Assembly: GCA_963699525.1 (NCBI GenBank) | Contig: CAVOUI010000006.1 | Span: 416,009 to 480,008 of the forward strand | From: SG8-41 sp963699525 | GTDB taxonomy: Bacteria > Pseudomonadota > Gammaproteobacteria > Burkholderiales > SG8-41 | Direction of reading: 5' to 3' | Length of the DNA: 64,000 nt | In this document: in pieces, positions 7,922 through 14,903 of the stretch | Position numbering within the stretch: position 1 is the first letter of the stretch | Layout: the number at the start of each line of letters is the position of its first letter | The notes under the pieces: generated by a model | Told to the model about the DNA's origin: nothing | Seen by the model: the letters and a program-made list of their open reading frames with translations, nothing else | Databases searched by the model: none | Position numbers and translations under genes: made by a program

Positions 7922-8790
7922 ACGGAACAGCAATAAGCGTGATCAGCCCGGCCAACAGCGTCTACCGTGCCCGCAAACGGGCCAACGCTGTGATGCTCAC
8001 CGTGTCTTCCCTGGCGCTTGCCTTCGGGTTGTTCTGGCTGCTGTGGATCGTCATTACGCTGCTCTATGAGGGCGGCAGCGCACTGACCCGCATCGCCCTG
8101 TATACGCAGATGACGCCGCCGCCCGGGGCCGACGGCGGCCTCGCGAACGCGATTGCCGGCAGTCTGGTGATGGTAGGGCTGGGCACGATGATCGGAACGC
8201 CGGTCGGCATCCTCGCGGGCACCTACCTTGCCGAGTACGGGCGCAGCGGCTGGCTGGCTTCCGGCACGCGTTTCCTCAACGACGTCCTGCTGTCCGCCCC
8301 GTCCATCGTCATGGGATTGTTCGTCTATTCGGTTTACGTCGCGCAGGTCGGGCACTTTTCCGGATTTGCAGGCTCCATCGCTCTCTCGTTGCTGGTAATA
8401 CCGGTGGTCGTGCGTACCACCGACGACATGCTGAAGCTCGTGCCGGGCAGTCTGCGCGAGGCGGCCGTCGCGCTCGGCTGCCCGACATGGCGAATGATCA
8501 TGTCCGTGACCTACCGCGCGGCGCGGACGGGCATCCTCACGGGCATACTGCTGGCGGTTGCGCGCATCAGCGGCGAGACGGCGCCGTTGCTCTTCACCTC
8601 GCTCAACAACCAGTTCTGGTCGCTCAATATGAACGCACCGATGTCGAACCTGCCGGTGGTGATCTTCCAGTTCGCGATGAGCCCCTACGCGGACTGGCAT
8701 CGGCTGGCCTGGGGCGGGGCGAGCCTGATCACCCTCGCGGTGCTGGCACTGAACATCGTGGCGCGGATAATCTTCAGCAAGAACGATTGA
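7918..8790 (+). CDS. pstA: Phosphate ABC transporter permease PstA
   Basis: Second permease subunit of the PstSCAB importer. It has 290 residues, about six hydrophobic segments and the conserved cytoplasmic coupling loop REAAVALGCPTWRM (about residues 180-193), which contacts the ATPase. The GTG start overlaps the pstC stop by four bases, which supports the start choice and suggests translational coupling. pstB starts 14 nt downstream. Confidence 0.94.
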   Translation: MNGTAISVISPANSVYRARKRANAVMLTVSSLALAFGLFWLLWIVITLLYEGGSALTRIALYTQMTPPPGADGGLANAIAGSLVMVGLGTMIGTPVGILAGTYLAEYGRSGWLASGTRFLNDVLLSAPSIVMGLFVYSVYVAQVGHFSGFAGSIALSLLVIPVVVRTTDDMLKLVPGSLREAAVALGCPTWRMIMSVTYRAARTGILTGILLAVARISGETAPLLFTSLNNQFWSLNMNAPMSNLPVVIFQFAMSPYADWHRLAWGGASLITLAVLALNIVARIIFSKND

Positions 8791-8804
8791 AGGCGAGGGA
8801 ATCT

Positions 8805-9650
8805 ATGGAAACAACAACAGCCGCGCCGAGGGCGAACATGAGAACGGCGATTTCGCCGGGCGCCGCCGAGGCCGCGCCGAACGCCGGCGCGCAATTGGTG
8901 CCGAAGCTCAGGGTGCGCAACCTGAATTTCTACTACGGGAGCTTCCACGCCCTGAAATCGATCACCCTGGACGTGCCGGAAAGGAAAGTGACGGCATTCA
9001 TCGGCCCGTCCGGTTGCGGCAAGTCCACCTTGTTGCGCACGTTCAACCGGATGTACTCGCTGTATCCCGAGCAGCGCGCCGAGGGCGAGATCATGATGGA
9101 CGGCGAAAACCTCGTGACCTCGAAGCAGGACGTTTCGCTGATCCGCGCGCGGATTGGCATGGTGTTCCAGAAAGCCACGCCGTTCCCGATGTCGATCTAC
9201 GACAACATCGCTTTCGGTGTGCGGCTGTTCGAGAAGCTGAACCGCGGCCAGATGGACGAGCGGGTCGAGTGGGCGCTCAAGCGCGCCGCGCTGTGGGAGG
9301 AAGTCAAGGACAAGCTGGGCCAGAGCGGGAACAGCCTCTCCGGCGGCCAGCAGCAGCGCCTGTGCATCGCCCGGTCCATCGCGATCCGCCCGGAAGTGAT
9401 CCTGCTCGATGAGCCCTGTTCCGCGCTCGATCCGATCTCGACCGCCAAGGTGGAGGAGCTGATCAACGAGCTGAAGAACGACTATACGGTCCTGATCGTC
9501 ACCCACAACATGCAGCAGGCGGCGCGCGTCTCCGACTTCACCGCCTATATGTACCTGGGGGAGTTGATTGAATACGACGCGACGGATACGATCTTCATCA
9601 AGCCGAAGCACAAGCAGACCGAGGATTACATCACCGGTCGCTTCGGCTAG
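8805..9650 (+). CDS. pstB: Phosphate import ATPase PstB
   Basis: Cytoplasmic ATPase that powers PstCA. I start at ATG 8805, after GGCGAGGGA, rather than farther upstream in the open frame inside pstA. It has 281 residues with Walker A GPSGCGKST, Q-loop FQKATPFPMS (the PstB-type sequence), signature LSGGQQQR, Walker B VILLDEP and H-loop THNM. An N-terminal extension of about 35 Ala/Pro-rich residues precedes the ABC domain and is longer than in E. coli PstB. Confidence 0.95.
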   Translation: METTTAAPRANMRTAISPGAAEAAPNAGAQLVPKLRVRNLNFYYGSFHALKSITLDVPERKVTAFIGPSGCGKSTLLRTFNRMYSLYPEQRAEGEIMMDGENLVTSKQDVSLIRARIGMVFQKATPFPMSIYDNIAFGVRLFEKLNRGQMDERVEWALKRAALWEEVKDKLGQSGNSLSGGQQQRLCIARSIAIRPEVILLDEPCSALDPISTAKVEELINELKNDYTVLIVTHNMQQAARVSDFTAYMYLGELIEYDATDTIFIKPKHKQTEDYITGRFG

Positions 9651-9673
9651 CGATCCCCGCCGAGGCAACCACC

Positions 9674-10387
9674 ATGCCCACGTCCACGACCGAGCACTCG
9701 ATCAAGCAGTTTGACGTCGATCTGGAGAGCCTGCGCTCGCGCATGCTGCAGATGGGGGGCCTGGTCGAGTCGCAGATCCTCGCGGCGATCGACGGCTTCT
9801 ATAACGGAAACCTCCAGGCCCTGGACCAGGTCGTCGAGAACGATCGGCGCGTCAATGGCTTCGAGGTGAGCATCGACAACGAGTGCAGCCACATTATCGC
9901 CCGCCGGCAGCCTGCGGCGGGCGACCTGCGCTTGATCCTGGGCGTCGGCAAGGCGGTGACGGACCTCGAGCGCGTCGGCGACGAAGCGAAGAAGATCGCG
10001 GTGGTGAGCAAGCAGATCCACGAGAGCGGGCGCCTGCAGATTCCGCGGCTCGCGGACATCCGCCGCGCCGGCGGTATCGTGGTCAGCATGCTGCGCAAGG
10101 CGCTCGACGCCTTCGCGCGGCTCGATGCCGTGGCGGCGGCCGAGGTGATACGCGACGACGCCGCGATCGACGAGGCGTTCCGGGGGATGATGCGCCAGCT
10201 CATTACCTTCATGATGGAGGATCCGCGCACCATCTCCACCGCCTTCGAAATCGTCTGGGTCGCGCGCTCGCTCGAGCGCATGGGCGATCACTCGAAGAAC
10301 GTGGCGGAGCAGGTCATCTACATCGTCAAGGGCACCGACGTCCGCCACACCAGCTTCGTGGACGTCGAGCGCGAGGCGTCGCGGTGA
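9674..10387 (+). CDS. phoU: Phosphate signalling protein PhoU
   Basis: Cytoplasmic regulator that links PstB to PhoR and represses the Pho regulon when phosphate is plentiful. The 237-residue protein is two copies of a three-helix bundle. The metal-binding E/DxxxD-type motifs are visible as DLERVGDEAKKIA (near residue 96) and SLERMGDHSKNVAE (near residue 200). It follows pstB by 23 nt and ends the pst operon. No terminator was recognised directly after it. Confidence 0.95.
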   Translation: MPTSTTEHSIKQFDVDLESLRSRMLQMGGLVESQILAAIDGFYNGNLQALDQVVENDRRVNGFEVSIDNECSHIIARRQPAAGDLRLILGVGKAVTDLERVGDEAKKIAVVSKQIHESGRLQIPRLADIRRAGGIVVSMLRKALDAFARLDAVAAAEVIRDDAAIDEAFRGMMRQLITFMMEDPRTISTAFEIVWVARSLERMGDHSKNVAEQVIYIVKGTDVRHTSFVDVEREASR

Positions 10388-10764
10388 GCGGCGTCCCATC
10401 CTCGCGCGCTTCCATCCCGGGCACCACGCTGTAAGAACGTCGCTTCGGGCGCCCACGGCGTGCGTCTGCCGACGGGTTGATCCGGCTTGAACTTGCGCGG
10501 GTAAGTCCTTGACTTCATGCCGCGGCGCGGCGCTCCCTGCGCTGGTCCGGCGCGTCGCTGTGGCGAGCGAACTCGTCGCCGGCCCGTAGAACTCCGTCGC
10601 GCGAACGGGACGAAGCAAGTGTCCGCGCGCGGCGACAGCCGCAAAAAACCTCTTGCAAGGTTGCGCGGACATAGGCATCCTCTACACGCTGAATTCGAGG
10701 ATAGAGGGCGCAACCCAACCACTCACTCGCGCTGATTCAGCGCACCCAACGGGAGATCCACACT
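10388..10764. other. Intergenic region between phoU and the SWIB gene
   Basis: About 377 bp. No gene with protein-like composition is seen on either strand, and the open frames here are shadows of GC-rich sequence. It should contain the promoter of the SWIB-domain gene, but I cannot assign its boxes with confidence. Confidence 0.4.
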
Positions 10765-11067
10765 ATGGCGAAGAGCAAGAAGAGCAGCAAGAAGTCGAAG
10801 GCAAAGAAGAGCGGGCGCAAGGCGAACCCGGCATTCATGAAGCCGATGACCCCGAGCGCGACGCTCGCCGCGGTGGTCGGCAGCAGCGCCATGCCGCGCA
10901 CGGAAGTCACGAAGAAGCTGTGGGCTTACATCAAGCGCAACAGCCTGCAGGACAAGGCCAACAGGCGCATGATCAACGCCGATGACAAGCTGCGCGCCGT
11001 GTTCGGCGGCCGCTCGCAGGTGTCGATGTTCGACATGACCAAGCTGGTCAGCAACCACCTGCGCTAG
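10765..11067 (+). CDS. SWIB/MDM2-domain protein with basic lysine-rich tail
   Basis: A 100-residue protein. Residues 1-22 are almost entirely Lys/Ser/Ala/Gly, resembling a histone tail. Residues about 25-98 form a SWIB/MDM2 domain (TKKLWAYIKRNSLQD, then DDKLRAVFGG). In bacteria such domains occur alone or fused to topoisomerase I. The role is probably nucleoid association or a DNA-topology partner (inference). Monocistronic, with a terminator 23 nt after the stop. Confidence 0.85.
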   Translation: MAKSKKSSKKSKAKKSGRKANPAFMKPMTPSATLAAVVGSSAMPRTEVTKKLWAYIKRNSLQDKANRRMINADDKLRAVFGGRSQVSMFDMTKLVSNHLR

Positions 11068-11090
11068 CCACCCGCTTCACGCGTCGTGAG

Positions 11091-11118
11091 GGGCCGCGCA
11101 TGCGGCCCTTCTTGTTTT
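11091..11118 (+). terminator. Terminator after the SWIB gene
   Basis: GGGCCGC (11091-11097) pairs with GCGGCCC (11102-11108) around a four-base loop, followed by TTCTTGTTTT. It separates this gene from the convergent MFS gene. Confidence 0.8.
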
Positions 11119-11134
11119 CTCCCCCTCGCCGCGC

Positions 11135-12265
11135 CTACCTGCGGCGGGCGGCAACGAGGCCTGCGACGAGCAGCGTCGCGCCCATCGCCCAGAATACCGG
11201 CAGCATGCCGAGCGCAGCGCCGAGCGCGCCGGAGGCAAGCGGCGCGCTGGTCTGGCTGAAATTGATGAGCCAGGTGCGCACGCTCAGCACCTCGGCGCCG
11301 CGCCCTTCGGGCGCCTTCTCGTAGAGCAGCGCCATGATGAGCGGCTGGGTGCCTCCGAGCCCGATGCCGAGCACGAAAGCGAGCGCCATCAGCAGCGGCA
11401 CGCCTTCGACGAGCGGGAACGCGAGCAGCGTCACGCCCGAGAGAGCCATCGCCGCAATCAGCACGCGCCACTCGTCCAGACGGGGACCGAGGAGCGGCAC
11501 CACGAGCCTCACGACGAACACGGCCGCTCCGAAGGCGCCGAGCACGATGCCGATGGTGGAAGCCGATAGCCCGATCTGCGAACCATGGATCGGGATCACG
11601 AACGCGAACAGGTCCCACGTCATCGAGAGCGCGCCGCTCACGATGAATACCAGCCGGAAGCCCGGAATGCGCAGAAAATCCGCGATGCGCCGCTCTCCCT
11701 GCTGGGCGGGCGCCGGCGGGCGATCCGGAGTGTCCACGCGCAGCGCAGCGAGCGCGACGACGGTCGCCAGCGCCGCGACCGAGAGGGCGAGCATGGCGTC
11801 GCGGTGGCCGATGCCGTCGATGGCAAAGCCGGCGAGAACTGGCCCGAGAAAGCCGGAGGTCGAGTATGCGAGCGCGAGCAGGCCGAAATTCCTGACGCGG
11901 TCCTGCGGGCGCCCGATCACGGCGGCCGCCTGGCCCGCCGCGATGTGGAAGAGAAAGAATCCCGATCCGGCGAGCGGGCTCGCGACGAACAGCGTCTCCA
12001 GCCGCGGCATCGCCCAGGCGAGCACCATCGCCGCGACGATCGCGGCCGCGCCGGCGAGCATCGGGCCGCGAACGCCGATGCGGTCCACCCAGCGCCCCCA
12101 GCGCACCGCGAGCAGCATCGCGACGACGGTGAGCAGCGACATCACCACGCCGACGGTAAACGGCGTCGCGCCATGATGGATCGCGGTGAGTGAAATGATG
12201 ACACGGCACCCGGCGAAGGACAGGTGCACCAGGATGGTGAGCAGGACGAGGAGGCGGATGCTCAT
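11135..12265 (-). CDS. Major facilitator superfamily transporter
   Basis: A 376-residue inner-membrane protein with about twelve hydrophobic segments and the MFS loop-2/3 signature in degenerate form (RWGRWVDRIGVRGP, residues 55-68). Residues about 180-195 form the central cytoplasmic loop (DTPDRPPAPAQQGERR). The substrate is not evident; the fold resembles drug/metabolite efflux MFS proteins. The start is an ATG at 12265. Its 3' end faces the SWIB gene. Confidence 0.8.
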   Translation of the reverse strand: MSIRLLVLLTILVHLSFAGCRVIISLTAIHHGATPFTVGVVMSLLTVVAMLLAVRWGRWVDRIGVRGPMLAGAAAIVAAMVLAWAMPRLETLFVASPLAGSGFFLFHIAAGQAAAVIGRPQDRVRNFGLLALAYSTSGFLGPVLAGFAIDGIGHRDAMLALSVAALATVVALAALRVDTPDRPPAPAQQGERRIADFLRIPGFRLVFIVSGALSMTWDLFAFVIPIHGSQIGLSASTIGIVLGAFGAAVFVVRLVVPLLGPRLDEWRVLIAAMALSGVTLLAFPLVEGVPLLMALAFVLGIGLGGTQPLIMALLYEKAPEGRGAEVLSVRTWLINFSQTSAPLASGALGAALGMLPVFWAMGATLLVAGLVAARRR

Positions 12266-12398
12266 GGCGGGGTCGCGCTTTCCGTGTGCACGCGCCGGGA
12301 AGTCCGCACGGTCACCAGCGCGACCCCAAGGTACTGGGTGTAGTGGCTGCCGCCGAGGTGCACCGCGTGCATGCCGGGTTTCCGGCGCAACCAGCCGT

Positions 12399-13628
12399 CT
12401 ACCGGCTCAAGCGGTTGCGCCCTTTTTCCTTGGCGCGGTAGAGCGCGCGGTCGGCGGCTTCGATCACCTCCTGCGGCCGATCGAGACGCCCGTTGCGTTC
12501 CGCCACGCCGACGCTGACTGTCACGGATACGCCGCGCCTGCGCCGCCATCCGCCGCGCTGGCGCTTCGCGCGCCGCGTCCGCGCGGGGCGGTCGGCTCCG
12601 CGCAGCGCCATCCGGTAGGACTCGATACTCACTCGCACCGCCTCCAGGTAGGGGATCGCATCGTCGGCGTCCTTTCCCGGAAACACCACCGTGAATTCCT
12701 CGCCGCCGTAGCGGAAAGCCCTGCCGCCGCCGCCCACGCGGGCGATGTGCGCAGCCACCATCTTCAGCACCTGGTCGCCGAGGTCGTGGCCGTAGGTGTC
12801 GTTGAACTGCTTGAAGTGGTCGACGTCGAGCATCGCGATCGCATAGTGGTTGCCGAGCGCAGCCAGCTGCTCATTCAGCGCGCGCCGGCTGGGGATGCCG
12901 GTCAACTCGTCGCGGAACGCCATGCGGAAGGTGTCCTGCAGCACCGCGATCGCCACCATCAGCTGCGCGGCGGCGATGAAGCTGGCAAAGGAGACGTATG
13001 CGTTGGGAACATGGGCGGCGACGGCAAATGCGGCAATCGCGCCGGCAAAACTCGCGTTGAGGTGGGAACGGCTGACGAACGCCGCGATAACCGCAACGAG
13101 GAAGCCCAGCGCGACGGCCAACATCGCAACCTGCGGCAGACGCCCGGCGCTGAATGGGCTCGGGTCGAGCACCTTCTGATACACGAAGTCGACTAGATCG
13201 GTGCGGCCCGCGACAAAGACCCAGGCCGTGAACGCGATCTGGGCCAGGAACACGCCGAACCGCAGAGCGCCGTGGCGATTGAGCACGCCCCGCTCGGGCA
13301 CTACCGACAACAGCGCCAGATCGAGCGGCACGAAGATCGTGAGCGCGGCGTAGACCGCGCGTGCGTGAAAGCCGTCGATTCCTTCGTGCAGCCACCATTG
13401 CCGCGACGCATAAGCGGTGGCCAGGATTAGGAGAGCGAACACCGCGCGGCCACGGCCGTACCCCACCGCGAGCGCGATACCCAGAACGAACATGATGTGG
13501 GGACTGTAGATACTGAACCCGGCGAGCGAGCGCGGGAGCGCCGGGCTGTAGAAAACGAGCGCGAAGCCCGCCGCAAGGATCACGACCGGGACCACGGGCA
13601 GTCCCAGCGCTCTCAGCAACCCGTGCAT
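12399..13628 (-). CDS. Membrane-bound diguanylate cyclase (GGDEF domain)
   Basis: Makes cyclic di-GMP from two GTP. The first about 220 residues contain six to eight hydrophobic helices (a membrane sensor of unknown ligand). The C-terminal half is a GGDEF domain with DELTGIPSRRAL, the metal-binding segment MLDVDHFKQFND and the active site RYGGEEF. The inhibitory RxxD site normally found just upstream of GGEEF is absent (GGGG there), so product inhibition may be missing. A basic loop (RPARTRRAKRQRGG) interrupts the domain late. The ATG at 13628 overlaps the pdxH stop (TGATG). Confidence 0.9.
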   Translation of the reverse strand: MHGLLRALGLPVVPVVILAAGFALVFYSPALPRSLAGFSIYSPHIMFVLGIALAVGYGRGRAVFALLILATAYASRQWWLHEGIDGFHARAVYAALTIFVPLDLALLSVVPERGVLNRHGALRFGVFLAQIAFTAWVFVAGRTDLVDFVYQKVLDPSPFSAGRLPQVAMLAVALGFLVAVIAAFVSRSHLNASFAGAIAAFAVAAHVPNAYVSFASFIAAAQLMVAIAVLQDTFRMAFRDELTGIPSRRALNEQLAALGNHYAIAMLDVDHFKQFNDTYGHDLGDQVLKMVAAHIARVGGGGRAFRYGGEEFTVVFPGKDADDAIPYLEAVRVSIESYRMALRGADRPARTRRAKRQRGGWRRRRGVSVTVSVGVAERNGRLDRPQEVIEAADRALYRAKEKGRNRLSR

Positions 13629-14317
13629 CAAGGTGCCAGCCGCTCGATTCTCCAGCGGCCGCTCCCCGCGCGGCGGTAGAGGATGCGGTCGTGCAGCCGG
13701 TCTTCGCCTCCCTGCCAGAACTCGAATGATTCGGGTACGAGGCGGTAGCCGCCCCAGTGCGGCGGACGCGGCACCGCGGCGGGATATTTCCGCGCGTAGG
13801 CCGCGACGCGGCGCTCGAGCGCGCCGCGGCCCGCCACCACGGTGCTTTGCGGCGAAGCCCAGGCCGCGAGCTGGCTGCCGCGCGGACGCGTGGCGAAATA
13901 TTCATCCGAATCGCGTCCCGCCGATTTTTCCACGCGACCCTCGATGCGCACCTGGCGCCCGGCCTCGCCCCAGTAGAACAGCAGGGTCGCGCGCGGGTTG
14001 CGCGCGAGCTCGCGGCCTTTGCGGCTGCGGTAATTGGTGTAGAACACGAAGCCGTGCGCGTCGAAGCTTTTCAGCAGCACCATGCGCAGCGACGGGTGGC
14101 CGGCGCGGGTCGCGGTGGCCAGCGCGACCGCTTCCGGAATCGGTTTCACTTGCGCTTGCGCCAAGTCGTACCATCGCGCGAACTGCGCGACGGGGTCGCT
14201 TTCGACGCGGTCTTCCCTCAGGGGCTGGCGGCTGTCCGGCACGCGCCGAATTGTACCGTGTTGCGCCAAAACGAGCCGCAAGGACCGCGAGGCCGCCGAT
14301 CGGGCCTGGACAAGCAT
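13628..14317 (-). CDS. pdxH: Pyridoxamine 5'-phosphate oxidase PdxH
   Basis: FMN-dependent oxidation of pyridoxamine/pyridoxine 5'-phosphate to pyridoxal 5'-phosphate. The family signature FEFWQGGEDRLHDR is near the C-terminus, and the protein ends RRAGSGRWRIERLAP as in E. coli. FMN/substrate residues are in RMVLLKSF and YTNYRSRKG. The frame gives 229 residues. An internal GTG at 14242 (VPDSRQPLRED) would give about 204 and fits the family start better, so the true start is uncertain. The downstream diguanylate cyclase overlaps by one base. Confidence 0.92.
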   Translation of the reverse strand: MLVQARSAASRSLRLVLAQHGTIRRVPDSRQPLREDRVESDPVAQFARWYDLAQAQVKPIPEAVALATATRAGHPSLRMVLLKSFDAHGFVFYTNYRSRKGRELARNPRATLLFYWGEAGRQVRIEGRVEKSAGRDSDEYFATRPRGSQLAAWASPQSTVVAGRGALERRVAAYARKYPAAVPRPPHWGGYRLVPESFEFWQGGEDRLHDRILYRRAGSGRWRIERLAP

Positions 14318-14348
14318 GAAATCCGGCGACCGCGCCGACTATTGGAAG

Positions 14349-14903
14349 TCAGCCGACCAGGCGCCAGGTGCCGTCGCCGGCCGGACAGGCTTTCACCCGG
14401 TTCGTCTTCTTGCTGCCGTCGGTGGTGGTGACCCTGAAGTCGAACTCGCGGCACTTGACGCCTGCCTGCTCGAAGCCGCGCAGCGGGTAGAACCGGTAGG
14501 TCCTGCGATTGTCCGCGCTGGCCCAGGTGACGGGTTTCTTGTCGCCCACGAGCTCGAGCCCGTGGCCGATGCAGGCGCGATCGGTTTCATCCAGGCCGGG
14601 GCCGACCTTCGCGCCGGCGGTCGCACCGGCAACGGAGCCGACGAGAATCGCCATGGGCCGGTTCTCGCCCGGGTCGACCCGCGGACCGATCGCGCCGACC
14701 ACATCGCGGTTGCAGCGGCCGTTGAGGACGCCGTAGTGCTTGTCCCATTTCTGGCCGCTGTAGCCGATGTAGGGATCGCCCCGCTGGCGCTTGTCGTGCG
14801 CCGGGGCCCACGGTGGAGGGTCGCCGTACGAGGTCAGCGGCAGGGTGGCGAGCGCGCCGCCGGCGAGGGTGACCAGGGACAAGGTGCGGACGAGATTTCT
14901 CAC
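14349..14903 (-). CDS. Glycine-zipper surface antigen-like outer-membrane protein
   Basis: A 184-residue exported protein. The N-terminal segment RTLSLVTLAGGALATLPL is a signal peptide. A glycine-zipper stretch (LVGSVAGATAGAKVG, about residues 90-104) is followed by the block DRACIGHGLE and a C-terminal domain with paired cysteines, as in the Rickettsia 17-kDa antigen group. It probably sits in the outer membrane. The GTG start at 14903-14901 overlaps the nrdJ TGA by four bases, so it is coupled to nrdJ, an unusual partner. Confidence 0.7.
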   Translation of the reverse strand: MRNLVRTLSLVTLAGGALATLPLTSYGDPPPWAPAHDKRQRGDPYIGYSGQKWDKHYGVLNGRCNRDVVGAIGPRVDPGENRPMAILVGSVAGATAGAKVGPGLDETDRACIGHGLELVGDKKPVTWASADNRRTYRFYPLRGFEQAGVKCREFDFRVTTTDGSKKTNRVKACPAGDGTWRLVG

